Notes: generated from the sequence alone by a model not told the origin. A DNA stretch of 64,000 bases from Paenibacillus sp. FSL A5-0031 (GCF_001956295.1 NZ_MRTD01000017.1:1-64000); one strand, 5' to 3'; shown: positions 33,857 to 43,083, counted from the first letter of the stretch. A program made the numbers and translations.

Positions 33857-35413
33857 ATGAGCATATTAAACGTAGAACGACTAAGCCACGGCTTTGGAGA
33901 TCGCGCGATCTTCAACGACGTATCCTTCCGCCTGCTTAAAGGCGAGCATATTGGACTCATCGGCGCTAACGGCGAGGGCAAGTCCACTTTTATGAACATT
34001 ATTACAGGCAAGCTGCAGCCTGACGACGGCAAGGTTGAATGGTCGAAGCGCATGCGCGTAGGTTATCTCGATCAGCATGCGGTTCTCAGCAAAGGAATGA
34101 CGATGCGGGATGTGCTGAAGGGAGCTTTTCAGTACCTGCTCGATATGGAACAAGAAATGAACGATATGTACGGCAGAATGGGCGATGTGACGCCAGAGGA
34201 ACTCGAGCAAATGCTTGAGGATGTTGGAACGATTCAGGATACGCTGACGAATCAGGATTTCTATATGATCGACGCGAAAATTGACGAAACGGCTCGTGGT
34301 CTTGGCCTTACGGATATTGGTCTTGATAAGGACGTTAATGATTTGAGCGGAGGGCAGCGGACGAAGGTGCTTTTAGCGAAGCTGCTGCTGGAGAAGCCGG
34401 ACATTTTGCTTCTCGATGAGCCGACGAACTATCTCGATGAGCAGCATATCGAATGGCTGAAGCGTTACTTGCAAGAGTACGAGAATGCATTCATTCTCAT
34501 TTCACATGATATTCCGTTCCTTAACAGTGTAATTAACCTCATTTATCATATGGAGAATCAAGAGTTGAACCGCTATGTGGGCGACTATGAATACTTCCAA
34601 CAGGTTCATGAAATGAAAAAGCAGCAGCTTGAATCGGCTTATAAGCGTCAGCAGCAGGAAATAGCTGATCTGAAGGACTTCGTAGCACGCAACAAAGCGA
34701 GCGTAGCGACGCGGAACATGGCGATGTCGAGACAGAAGAAGCTCGATAAGATGGAAGTCATTGAAATTGCGAAGGAAAAGCCGAAGCCGCAGTTCAACTT
34801 CAAGGACGGAAGAACCTCCGGCAAGCTCATATTCGAGACGAAGGAGCTTGTTATCGGATATGACAGTCCATTGTCGAGACCGCTTGATCTTCGTATGGAA
34901 CGCGGTCAGAAGATTGCTCTCGTAGGGGCGAACGGTATTGGTAAAACGACGCTGCTTCGCAGTATTTTAGGCGAAATTCCAGCTATATCGGGTACGGTAC
35001 AGCGCGGTGAGCATCAGCAAATCGGATATTTCCAACAGGAAATTAAGGATGCAAACTACAATACGTGTATTGAGGAAGTGTGGAAGGAATTCCCTTCACT
35101 CTCCCAATTTGAAGTACGTGCGGCACTCGCGAAATGCGGGCTGACGACCAAGCATATTGAAAGCAAAATTGCTGTGCTTAGCGGCGGCGAGAAGGCGAAG
35201 GTTCGCCTTTGCAAGCTGATCAATAGCGAAACGAACCTGTTAGTCCTGGATGAGCCAACCAATCACTTGGATGTCGATGCAAAGGATGAGCTGAAACGTG
35301 CGCTTAAGGCGTATAAAGGCAGCATTTTGCTTATCTCTCACGAACCAGAATTTTACCGCGATGTTGTAACCGATACATGGAACTGTGAATCATGGACGAC
35401 GAAGGTATTTTAA
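33857..35413 (+). CDS. ABC-F family ATPase
   Basis: Soluble protein of about 518 residues with two ABC domains and no membrane helices. ATG 33857 stands 8 bases after AAAAGG. Domain 1 has Walker A GANGEGKST, signature LSGGQRTKVLLAK and Walker B ILLLDEPTNYLD. Domain 2 has GANGIGKTT, LSGGEKAKVRL and LLVLDEPTNHLD. The linker between them (QESAYKRQQQEIADLKDFVARNKAS...RQKKLDKME) is the typical charged coiled P-site tRNA-interaction motif. ABC-F proteins act on the ribosome; the closest style is YbiT/YkpA, which tune translation rather than give drug resistance. It is monocistronic with a strong terminator. Confidence 0.92.
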   Translation: MSILNVERLSHGFGDRAIFNDVSFRLLKGEHIGLIGANGEGKSTFMNIITGKLQPDDGKVEWSKRMRVGYLDQHAVLSKGMTMRDVLKGAFQYLLDMEQEMNDMYGRMGDVTPEELEQMLEDVGTIQDTLTNQDFYMIDAKIDETARGLGLTDIGLDKDVNDLSGGQRTKVLLAKLLLEKPDILLLDEPTNYLDEQHIEWLKRYLQEYENAFILISHDIPFLNSVINLIYHMENQELNRYVGDYEYFQQVHEMKKQQLESAYKRQQQEIADLKDFVARNKASVATRNMAMSRQKKLDKMEVIEIAKEKPKPQFNFKDGRTSGKLIFETKELVIGYDSPLSRPLDLRMERGQKIALVGANGIGKTTLLRSILGEIPAISGTVQRGEHQQIGYFQQEIKDANYNTCIEEVWKEFPSLSQFEVRAALAKCGLTTKHIESKIAVLSGGEKAKVRLCKLINSETNLLVLDEPTNHLDVDAKDELKRALKAYKGSILLISHEPEFYRDVVTDTWNCESWTTKVF

Positions 35414-35429
35414 TTCGTCTAATATAGCC

Positions 35430-35466
35430 AAAAGAGGAGACGAGCCTGCAGGCTCGTCTTCTCTTT
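35430..35466 (+). terminator. Rho-independent terminator after ABC-F gene
   Basis: A 16-bp stem with one G-U pair (AAAGAGGAGACGAGCC and complement) around a TGCA loop, ending CTCTTT. Confidence 0.8.
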
Positions 35467-35625
35467 CTGTGTATGGCAGGTGAAACCGTTTCGCTGATTC
35501 ATTAAGGTGAGAGTGGACAAGGCTGCATACAGATGCTAGGTTTAAAGCGGATGGATTTGACCTAGGATATTTGGATAAGGCCAGTTTAATTCTTTTATTA
35601 CATTAAGCAAAGTAGGTTTAAAAGA

Positions 35626-37179
35626 ATGAATAATAATAGCGATCAGCCGATTTATCGATTTAGCGAAGCGCCGATTTGGGAGCTGCAGCGCGCTTATTTT
35701 GAAGAGCAGGGCATCGAGGCATGGCAAAATGATGAAGTGCCGCAGTACATCACGAACAATCCTGTGATTGCGTCTGCTTATGCGGAAATCATATTTGGAT
35801 TTTTACAGGATAGAGCAAGGTTAGGTGGTATATCGGAGGAACCGGTTACGATCCTTGAGCTTGGAGCAGGCTCGGGTCGTCTAGCCTATCAAGTGTTGAC
35901 GGCGTTATGTGAGCTGATAGATTTTGCTGGTATGGACCTTCCGCCGTTTCGTTACATCATGAGTGATTTGCCAGTCAAAAATATTGCCTATTGGCAGCAG
36001 CATGAACGATTGCAGCCATTTGTCCAGCAAGGAATACTCGATTTCGCTAAGTTTGACGCGGTACGTGATACAGAGCTTCAACTGACGGAATCGGGTGTCA
36101 CGATAAAGCAGGCAGACCTGAAGGAGCCCCTGCTGCTTGTAGCCAATTATTTTTTTGACAGCATTCCGCAGGAGCTCATTTATGTGGATGAAGGTCATAT
36201 TTTTGAATGTAAGGTGTCCTTCACGGTACCTGCTGCTGAGGCGGATGGCATAGATGTTTCGGACATGCTGGTAAGCATAGAGCCCGAGTATCATTACCGT
36301 AGAGCAGCCGAATATGAAGAGCAATCGTACCCTTATCGGAATGTGATTGAGCTGTATAAGCAGCAGCTTGAGGATTCGCATATCCTCTTCCCGGAGATTG
36401 GGATGGATTGTCTTGAAAGACTTGGACGGTTATCACAAGCGGGATTTGTGCTGCTTACATCCGATAAAGGCGATCACCGAATGGAGAACTGGGCATTTGC
36501 TGAGCCGCCCGAACTGATTCATCACGGCAGCTTTTCGCTCACGGCCAATTATCATGCGATACAGCATGTTTTTGAACAAAAGGGCGCATCGTCCTATTTT
36601 ACTAACCATCATTATAAAAATTTGAATGTCGGCTGCATCATCATGCTGGAGAAGCCAGCGACCTATGCGAACACACGCTTAGCTTATCGTCGTTTTGTCG
36701 AACGTTTTGGACCGGATGATTTCTTTAGCTTGAAGTTATGGTTTGATGAGCATTTGGAATCGCTAGAGCTTTATTCTATTTTAGCTTTCTGGCGACTCAG
36801 CCGCTACGATGCGCAATTGTTCATTCAAAGCGCTGAGCGCATTCAGTCGCTGCTGCCAGATAGCAGCGACGAAGAAGCCGATGATCTTCGGCAGGGCATG
36901 CACATGATGTGGGCTGGCTATTATCCGATGAATGAACAGCGCCATTTGGCTTTGACATGCGGAAGTCTACTTTATGAGCTGGAGCTGTATGCGGATGCGA
37001 GGATATATTTGGAGCGTTCGATGGAGGCTGGCAAGACGACTGTGGATGCACTCTACAAGCTGGCGATTTGCTGCTATGAAGAGGGCGAAGAGCCAGAAGC
37101 ATTACAATATGCGCATCAAGTTTTGGCGATGGAGCCCGAACATGAGGAAGCGAAGTCGTTGTTGACCGCCTTCAAATAA
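35626..37179 (+). CDS. MidA-like SAM methyltransferase with C-terminal repeat tail
   Basis: Protein of 517 residues. The motif ILELGAGSGRLAYQVLTAL is a class I SAM-binding loop; together with LLVANYFFDSIPQELIYV and the overall order it resembles the MidA/NDUFAF7 family of protein arginine methyltransferases. From about residue 400 the protein becomes helical, and the last 80 residues form TPR-like repeats (LYELELYADARIYLERSMEAGKTTVDALYKLAICCYEEGEEPEALQYAHQVL). I do not know this fusion from characterised proteins. The substrate is unknown; TPRs point to a protein partner. No signal peptide. It stands alone upstream of a tandem-repeat region. Confidence 0.7.
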   Translation: MNNNSDQPIYRFSEAPIWELQRAYFEEQGIEAWQNDEVPQYITNNPVIASAYAEIIFGFLQDRARLGGISEEPVTILELGAGSGRLAYQVLTALCELIDFAGMDLPPFRYIMSDLPVKNIAYWQQHERLQPFVQQGILDFAKFDAVRDTELQLTESGVTIKQADLKEPLLLVANYFFDSIPQELIYVDEGHIFECKVSFTVPAAEADGIDVSDMLVSIEPEYHYRRAAEYEEQSYPYRNVIELYKQQLEDSHILFPEIGMDCLERLGRLSQAGFVLLTSDKGDHRMENWAFAEPPELIHHGSFSLTANYHAIQHVFEQKGASSYFTNHHYKNLNVGCIIMLEKPATYANTRLAYRRFVERFGPDDFFSLKLWFDEHLESLELYSILAFWRLSRYDAQLFIQSAERIQSLLPDSSDEEADDLRQGMHMMWAGYYPMNEQRHLALTCGSLLYELELYADARIYLERSMEAGKTTVDALYKLAICCYEEGEEPEALQYAHQVLAMEPEHEEAKSLLTAFK

Positions 37180-37187
37180 GAGGCGTG

Positions 37188-37547
37188 ACAGCCATTTTCG
37201 TTGTTGCGCACACGTCGAATTGGCGTAATAAGCACATATGTGTGCTTACGGACGAGCTACATAGGCTATTTTGAGGCTGTAAGCGCAAATATGTGCTTAC
37301 AGCCATTTTTCGTTGTTGCGCACACGTCTAATTGGCGTAATAAGCACGTATGTGTGCTTACGGACGAGCCACATAGTCTATTTTGAGGCTGTAAGTGCAA
37401 ATGTGTGCTTACAGCCATTTTTCGTTGTTGCGCACACGTCGAATTGGCGTAATAAGCACGTATGTGTGCTTACGGACGAGCAACATATACTGTTTTGTAG
37501 CTGGAAGCACATATACGTGCTTCCAGCTTTTTTTGTTGCTGCACACT
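37188..37547. repeat. Tandem 111-112 bp palindrome-rich repeat
   Basis: Units start at 37188, 37299 and 37411 (periods 111 and 112 bp), with a partial fourth from 37522. Each carries two imperfect palindromes, AAGCAC(A/G)TATGTGTGCTT and GGCTGTAAG..CTTACAGCC (10-bp perfect stem in the first copy). The reading frames across it are repeats of one another and have no ribosome sites, so I treat it as noncoding. The third unit diverges at its end and finishes with a terminator-like stem. Confidence 0.85.
37499..37534 (+). terminator. Terminator-like stem ending the repeat array
   Basis: Perfect 12-bp stem AGCTGGAAGCAC/GTGCTTCCAGCT with a 6-base loop, followed by seven T. It looks like a repeat palindrome that has acquired terminator form. 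Confidence 0.7.
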
Positions 37548-37563
37548 GGGGTGGTCATTTCTC

Positions 37564-38418
37564 TTACTGAGGCTGCATGCGGTAATGCTTTGGGCTGGTG
37601 CCATAGAAGGCACTGAAATGGCGTGTAAAAGGATGGATAGAGGCATAACCAAGCTTCTCGGCAATGGCAGTCACGCTCAGCTCGCTTTCGAGCAAAAGAT
37701 GGGAAGCGCGTCTCATGAGCAGCTTGTGATGGTAGGCTTTTGGCGTGAGTCCGGTTTCTCGTAAAAACAAAGCATGAAAGTAGGTTCGCTTCAGCCCGCA
37801 AAATTCCCACCATGTCTCGACGGACTCGCGTTTCTCAGGATGAGCGTTTAGATGCGTGAGCAAGCGGACGATGCGATAATCGGTAGGCTGGTGCGTATGA
37901 ATCGTATTATACCAGTTCAGAATCCAAGCATAGAGCAAGCTGTTCATCATCTCTGTTCGATAAAATTGCGAATCGTTATACAGCTTAGCGAGCATTAAGA
38001 AGGAATCGTACAGCTCTGGATAAGGCTGCAAGGAAAATACGCATGGCAGGCTGTCGAGTTCATCACATGCCATGGAAGGGGCAACGGTATTCAGCTCGAA
38101 CGGCTCCGGGGCGTAGATGAACGTTCGATTGGTAGAGACGGGATCACTCTGATTCCAAAGATCACAATACAGATTATAGGAGGACAGCGGATGGTCGGAT
38201 GAAATATGGAAGGCATGAGGCTGCTCTGGCCTAAGAAAGATTAGCGTTCGATTGTTGATGGGGTATTTCTTGCCGTCAATCTCCATTTCTCCGGGACCAT
38301 CAGTAAATAAATGAAAGGCATAAACGCTGCAAATGCGCAGCTTCTCATTGGAGCTGCCATCATAAAGGTAATACATGGAATCTCCGACATGAGGCGTGAT
38401 CTCGTTCAGCTTCTTCAA
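37564..38418 (-). CDS. AraC-family regulator, divergent from SDR
   Basis: Regulator of 284 residues, read from TTG 38418 behind AAAGGGTG; no ATG is close. The N-terminal cupin-like domain (GPGEMEIDGKKYPINNRTLIFLRPEQPHAF) probably senses a sugar. The C-terminal AraC domain includes FCGLKRTYFHALFLRETGLTPKAYHHKLLMRRA and LGYASIHPFTRHFSAFYGTSPKHYR. It is divergent from the SDR-dehydratase-fucosidase genes with 209 bases between, so it is the likely activator of that set. The gene ends right beside the tandem-repeat array. Confidence 0.9.
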   Translation of the reverse strand: MKKLNEITPHVGDSMYYLYDGSSNEKLRICSVYAFHLFTDGPGEMEIDGKKYPINNRTLIFLRPEQPHAFHISSDHPLSSYNLYCDLWNQSDPVSTNRTFIYAPEPFELNTVAPSMACDELDSLPCVFSLQPYPELYDSFLMLAKLYNDSQFYRTEMMNSLLYAWILNWYNTIHTHQPTDYRIVRLLTHLNAHPEKRESVETWWEFCGLKRTYFHALFLRETGLTPKAYHHKLLMRRASHLLLESELSVTAIAEKLGYASIHPFTRHFSAFYGTSPKHYRMQPQ

Positions 38419-38627
38419 GCGAACACCCTTTTCTTTGGTATATTCATATAAAATTTAGCGGATGAATTGTCAACTTAATGGATGTCTGATCAAATACACG
38501 TTCCTGTATAGATGATACAATAACAAAAATATTAGGGAATGAACAGCAATAGCTGATGTGGATCAATTAACAACATAAATCTTTTCTTTAGCTACATTAA
38601 CGATTACGTGTATATGGAGGAATGCCT

Positions 38628-39413
38628 TTGAGATTTAAAGATAAGGTTGTGCTTATAACCGGCGGCGGTTCTGGTATCGGCGAGGAAAGCGCACGGTTGT
38701 TCGCGGCAGAAGGTGCACAAGTCGTCATAGCGGATTGGAATGAGCATGAAGGGCAGCGCGTGGCTGATGAAATCAATAAACAACAAGGATTTTTGAAAGG
38801 GCTTCCATTTATAAGTGCTCGTGCAATTCAGACGGATGTATCGCGTGAGAGTGCGGTTGAAGCGCTTATGAAAGAAACGGTTCAGACATTCGGCAAGCTC
38901 GATGTTCTGTATAACAATGCAGCGGTTATACTGCCAAAGCCGCTTGAGGAAATCGATGAGCAGTCATTTGACCATGTTCTTGCGGTAAATGTGAAGGGCG
39001 TGTATTTGATGATCAAGCATGCGATTCCGCTATTGCGGCAGACCAAAGGCGCGATTGTGAATATGGCTTCGCTGAACGGTCTTATCGGGCAGCGGAATAA
39101 TCCGATTTATGCTGCTTCCAAAGGTGCCGTTATTGCGCTGACGAAGTCATTGGCGCTCGATTTTGCAGCGGATGGTGTAAGAGTCAACTGCGTGTGTCCG
39201 GCGGGTGTGATGACGCCTTTATTGGAAGATTGGCTGAGACAGCAGCCTGATCAAGCAGCAGCGCTGGATGCGCTGAATGCGATGCATCCGCTTGGCCGAT
39301 CGGCAACCTCGGAGGAGATCGCGCAGTCGGTACTATATTTGGCTTCGCAGCAAGCGGCTTTCGTAACGGGTGTAGCTCTTCCGGTTGAGGGCGGAGCTTC
39401 GCTAGGCTATTAA
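38628..39413 (+). CDS. SDR-family oxidoreductase, probable sugar dehydrogenase
   Basis: Classical short-chain dehydrogenase of about 261 residues. GGAGG ends one base before ATG 38622, too close to use, while TTG 38628 is 7 bases away and gives the usual start (M)RFKDKVVLITGGGSGIG; I prefer the TTG. The NAD-binding TGGGSGIG, NNAAV, catalytic Ser in MASLNGL and YAASK are all present. It is followed after 23 bases by an acid-sugar dehydratase, so it may oxidise an aldose such as fucose or galactose at C1, or act later on a deoxy-keto acid. This step is inferred from context only. Confidence 0.88.
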   Translation: MRFKDKVVLITGGGSGIGEESARLFAAEGAQVVIADWNEHEGQRVADEINKQQGFLKGLPFISARAIQTDVSRESAVEALMKETVQTFGKLDVLYNNAAVILPKPLEEIDEQSFDHVLAVNVKGVYLMIKHAIPLLRQTKGAIVNMASLNGLIGQRNNPIYAASKGAVIALTKSLALDFAADGVRVNCVCPAGVMTPLLEDWLRQQPDQAAALDALNAMHPLGRSATSEEIAQSVLYLASQQAAFVTGVALPVEGGASLGY

Positions 39414-39436
39414 ACAAAAGGAAGGGAGTACAAACG

Positions 39437-40534
39437 ATGAAAATCACAAAAGTGGAAACATTCGTTCTTCATGTCCCCATCGACCCGCCAATAACGGATG
39501 CGATTAATGTGGCGACGCATTGGGGGTTGTCTGGCGTTCGGATCTTTACAGATGAAGGTTACGTCGGATACGGCTACACAGGAACCTGCGCCCATGGCGA
39601 TGATATGATCGTCGACACGATTGAACGTTACTACGCACCGGAGCTGATCGGCAAGGACCCTTTTATGGTAAAGGAGGTTTGGGAGACGCTGCGGTATGGC
39701 AAAATGCACTGGATCGGACGGGCAGGCATCACGCATATGGCGCTTGCTGCTGTGGATATTGCGTTATGGGACATTATGTCGAAGGCGTCCAACAAGCCTC
39801 TATGGCAGTACCTTGGCGGACATAAATCAAAAGGCATCAAAGCCTATAACACGAACGGCGGCTGGTTGAACTGGTCGAAGGAGCGGTTGCTGAAGGATGT
39901 CACGGACATTGTCGAGCAGGGGTTTACGGGGGTGAAGATTAAGGTTGGCAAGTCCGATCCACATGAAGATTATGACCGAGTGAAGGCGGTGCGCAAAGCG
40001 ATTGGCGATCAGGTGATCTTTATGATCGACGTCAATCAGCAATGGAATATTAATACGGCGATGACCTGGGGCAAGAAGCTGGAGGAATTTGATTTATTTT
40101 GGCTGGAGGAGCCGCTTAATCCTGATGATATTCTAGGCCACAAGAAGCTGGCAGATGCACTAAATGTTCCGATTGCACTCGGTGAGCATGTGTACTCGAA
40201 ATATGCGTTCCGTGATTATATTCATCAAGGCGCTATCGAATATTGTCAGGTTGATGTTACGCGGGTTGCGGGTATTACAGAGTGGCTTCAGGTAGCGGGG
40301 CTGGCTGCTTCATACGACATACCAATTTGCCCGCATGTCGGCGATATGGGACAAATTCACCAGCATTTGGTGGCGGCTACGCCGGGGGCAATTATGCTTG
40401 AGTATATCCCTTGGATCAGAACGATCTTTGTTGAACCGGCAACCGTCAAGAATGGACAATATGTGCTGCCGGAGCTGCCGGGCGCTTCCACTGAAATCAT
40501 TCCTAAATATTTTAATGAATTCCGTATTCGATAG
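39437..40534 (+). CDS. Mandelate racemase/acid-sugar dehydratase (enolase superfamily)
   Basis: Protein of 365 residues that dehydrates a sugar acid to a 2-keto-3-deoxy acid. Active-site residues map well to the mandelate racemase subgroup: K167 and K169 in GVKIKVGK, metal ligands D198 (MIDVNQQW), E224 (WLEEPLN) and E250 (LGEHVYS), and H300 (ICPHVGD). The N-terminal capping domain is normal. The gene lies between an SDR and a GH95 enzyme, so L-fuconate, rhamnonate or galactonate are all candidate substrates; L-fuconate is favoured by the neighbour. Specificity cannot be fixed from sequence alone. Confidence 0.88.
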   Translation: MKITKVETFVLHVPIDPPITDAINVATHWGLSGVRIFTDEGYVGYGYTGTCAHGDDMIVDTIERYYAPELIGKDPFMVKEVWETLRYGKMHWIGRAGITHMALAAVDIALWDIMSKASNKPLWQYLGGHKSKGIKAYNTNGGWLNWSKERLLKDVTDIVEQGFTGVKIKVGKSDPHEDYDRVKAVRKAIGDQVIFMIDVNQQWNINTAMTWGKKLEEFDLFWLEEPLNPDDILGHKKLADALNVPIALGEHVYSKYAFRDYIHQGAIEYCQVDVTRVAGITEWLQVAGLAASYDIPICPHVGDMGQIHQHLVAATPGAIMLEYIPWIRTIFVEPATVKNGQYVLPELPGASTEIIPKYFNEFRIR

Positions 40535-40596
40535 ATAGCAGGGAGATTGACAAAACATTTGTTATACGAATCTTATAACTGAAGGATGGGGACTGC

Positions 40597-42918
40597 ATGA
40601 ATCATTCAAAGCTTTGGTATTCAGGGCCAGCAGCCGATTGGAAGCAAGGACTGCCGATAGGGAATGGAAGAATAGGCGCGGTCATTCACGGTGGAATAGA
40701 AAGCGAAACGTGGAGCATGACAGAAACTACTTACTGGTCGGGTCAAGTGGAGCGCATTCAAGGAAACGGAAACCCGAAAGCCAATTTGGAGCAGATGAGA
40801 GAGCAGTTTTTCAAGGGCAATTATAGCGAGGGAGACCGACTTGCTAAGCAAGGGCTGCAGCCGAAGAAGCAAAACTTTGGCACAAACCTATCTGTGTGCG
40901 ATATCAATTTACGCTTCGAGCAGCAAGGGGAAGATCTTGTACGTGAGTTAAGCTTGGAAAAGGCAATTGTGCAAACTTCCTATACAAGCTCTGGCGGCAA
41001 AATAACACGTGAAACGTTCGCAACGCATGCTGATGGTATTGTTGTATCACGCATAAAGAGTGAGCTAAAAGGGGCAATATCCTTCTCGCTGAGCATTCAA
41101 GGAAGAACCGGAGATTTTGCAACATCAGCTGCGGATGACGATGCAATTGGATTCCGCGGGCAAGCGACGGAAGATGTGCACAGCAACGGAAAATGTGGTG
41201 TGTTCTGCGAGGGCAAGGTTAAGGTCGTTGCTGTGGGCGGCATTATCGAAACCGCTGGTAATGAAATCAAGGTATCGCAAGCGGATGAGGCGTTTATATA
41301 TTTCGCGGTGAATACGGATTATGGCAGGACAAATGAGAATTGGGCTTCGGAATGCCATGCGCAAATTAACGATGCTATTGCCAAAGGTTATGAGCGACTA
41401 AGAGCGGATCATATTGTAGATTATCGCGATTTGTACGCTCGTGTGACTCTTGATTTAGGCGATACGGCGAGTGCGAAGCTGCCAACAGACGAGCGGATGA
41501 AGCAGCTTCGAAACGGGCAGTATGATGATCCGGATTTAGTCGCTTTATTTTTCCAATATGGCCGTTATCTAACGATTGCAGGCTCGCGCGAGGATTCGCC
41601 GCTGCCGCTGCATTTGCAAGGCGTGTGGAACGATGGCGAAGCGAATCGCATGGCTTGGAGCTGCGACTACCACTTGGATATCAACACGGAAATGAACTAT
41701 TACCCGACGGAAATAAGTAATTTGGCAGAATGCCATGTGCCTTTGATGAATTATATTGAACGGTTATCTGTTGCGGGCAGGCAAGCAGCTCAGGATTTCT
41801 ACGGAAGCGAGGGCTGGGTGGCGCATGTGTTCTCGAATGCTTGGGGTTTCTCGGCTCCGGGCTGGGAGACGGGCTGGGGACTGAATGTAACAGGCGGATT
41901 ATGGATTGCGATGCATTTGAAGGAGCATTATGAGTATGGGCTGGACCGCGATTTCCTAATGAAGCAGGCGTATCCCGTTATGAAGGAATCGGCGATCTTC
42001 TTCCTTGATTATATGACTGTGCACCCTACTTATGGCTGGCTCGTAACCGGACCGTCCAATTCGCCGGAGAATAGCTTTTATCCGAACGGCAGCAAGGATG
42101 AAGCTCAGCAGCTGTCGATGGGGTCGACGATGGACCAGCAGCTGATATGGGATTTGTTCACCTTTTGCCTAGAGTCGGCGAAGCTGCTGCAAATGGATTC
42201 TGAATTCCAAGAGAAGCTGGAGCAAGCGTTATTGCTGATGCCGCCTCTCATGATCGGGAAAAAAGGACAGCTGCAGGAGTGGCTCGAGGATTATGAGGAG
42301 GCGCAGCCGGAGCATCGCCACCTTGCTCATTTATTTGGCTTATACCCGAGCAATCAAATTACGCCGCGGAAGACGCCGGAGCTGAGTGCTGCCGCTAAGC
42401 AAACGTTGATTGGCCGAATGCAGACCGATGAGCTGGAGGATATTGAATTTACAGCGGTACTGTTCGCCACCGGCTTCTCTAGATTGTACGAAGGAGATCG
42501 CGCGCTAAAGCATATCACTCATTTAATTGGAGAGCTGTGCTTCGATAATATGCTGACCTATTCCAAGGCGGGTGTAGCCGGAGCGGAGACGAATATTTTT
42601 GTTATCGACGGCAATTATGGCGGAACTGCGGCGGTAGCGGATCTGCTCCTTCAGAGCCAGCCGGGCGAAATTCACCTGCTTCCAGCGCTTCCCGCTGTCT
42701 GGAACAAAGGTTCATACAAAGGACTGCGTGCCAAAGGAAATGTAGAGGTTGACGTCTCATGGGAAAATGGCGTGCTGACTGAAGCGACGATTCAAGCTTT
42801 CTCTGCAGGGGAAACGGTCGTAAGATTCGGTGAGCAGGAAGTGCAAGTTTCTTTGATTCCCGGCCGCGTCTATCGATTTGATAAAGACTTGAAAGCTCTA
42901 GTACAGCAAGAAGCTTAA
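40597..42918 (+). CDS. GH95 alpha-L-fucosidase/galactosidase-like enzyme
   Basis: Glycoside hydrolase of 773 residues. The N-terminal beta domain opens LWYSGPAADWKQGLPIGNGRIGAV, a strong GH95 mark, followed by an (alpha/alpha)6 barrel and a C-terminal beta domain. Active-site regions are HLDINTEMNYYP (D361, N363), LQEWLEDYEEAQPEHRHLAHLFGLYP (acid candidate E561) and IDGNYGGTAAV (D671). The first residue of the NxN pair that usually activates water is Asp here. No signal peptide, so imported oligosaccharides are cleaved inside. It is last in the SDR-dehydratase-GH95 operon and followed by a terminator. Confidence 0.9.
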   Translation: MNHSKLWYSGPAADWKQGLPIGNGRIGAVIHGGIESETWSMTETTYWSGQVERIQGNGNPKANLEQMREQFFKGNYSEGDRLAKQGLQPKKQNFGTNLSVCDINLRFEQQGEDLVRELSLEKAIVQTSYTSSGGKITRETFATHADGIVVSRIKSELKGAISFSLSIQGRTGDFATSAADDDAIGFRGQATEDVHSNGKCGVFCEGKVKVVAVGGIIETAGNEIKVSQADEAFIYFAVNTDYGRTNENWASECHAQINDAIAKGYERLRADHIVDYRDLYARVTLDLGDTASAKLPTDERMKQLRNGQYDDPDLVALFFQYGRYLTIAGSREDSPLPLHLQGVWNDGEANRMAWSCDYHLDINTEMNYYPTEISNLAECHVPLMNYIERLSVAGRQAAQDFYGSEGWVAHVFSNAWGFSAPGWETGWGLNVTGGLWIAMHLKEHYEYGLDRDFLMKQAYPVMKESAIFFLDYMTVHPTYGWLVTGPSNSPENSFYPNGSKDEAQQLSMGSTMDQQLIWDLFTFCLESAKLLQMDSEFQEKLEQALLLMPPLMIGKKGQLQEWLEDYEEAQPEHRHLAHLFGLYPSNQITPRKTPELSAAAKQTLIGRMQTDELEDIEFTAVLFATGFSRLYEGDRALKHITHLIGELCFDNMLTYSKAGVAGAETNIFVIDGNYGGTAAVADLLLQSQPGEIHLLPALPAVWNKGSYKGLRAKGNVEVDVSWENGVLTEATIQAFSAGETVVRFGEQEVQVSLIPGRVYRFDKDLKALVQQEA

Positions 42919-42942
42919 ACGGAATGTGCCTAGTTAGTGAAT

Positions 42943-42978
42943 AAGACAACTACTTGTTTTTAATAGTAGTTGTCTTTT
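42943..42978 (+). terminator. Rho-independent terminator after GH95
   Basis: Perfect 11-bp stem AGACAACTACT/AGTAGTTGTCT, a 9-base loop and four T. Confidence 0.8.
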
Positions 42979-43048
42979 CGCGTCAGTAAGTTATTATAAA
43001 TGAGCGAAGCTCTTTTGTTGTTTCTAGGCTTCTGTGCTGCCTATCTTA

Positions 43049-43062
43049 TGTAAGCGTTAACA
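43049..43062 (+). promoter_or_regulatory. CRE box upstream of YesS-like regulator
   Basis: TGTAAGCGTTAACA fits the CRE consensus at every position. It ends 3 bases before the AAAGGAGG ribosome site, inside the leader. Confidence 0.7.
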
Positions 43063-43083
43063 ATCAAAGGAGGTGGGTTGACC

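Noticed and set aside
37201..37616. Four overlapping plus-strand frames encoding similar peptides (RRIGVISTYVCLRTS...)
   Set aside because: They are the tandem DNA repeat read as protein; there are no ribosome sites and the similarity follows the 111-112 bp unit, not codon usage.
40547..40580. Possible internal promoter (TTGACA ... TTATAA) before GH95
   Set aside because: The spacer is 20 bases, outside the usual 16-18, and the gene is close enough to be part of the upstream operon.
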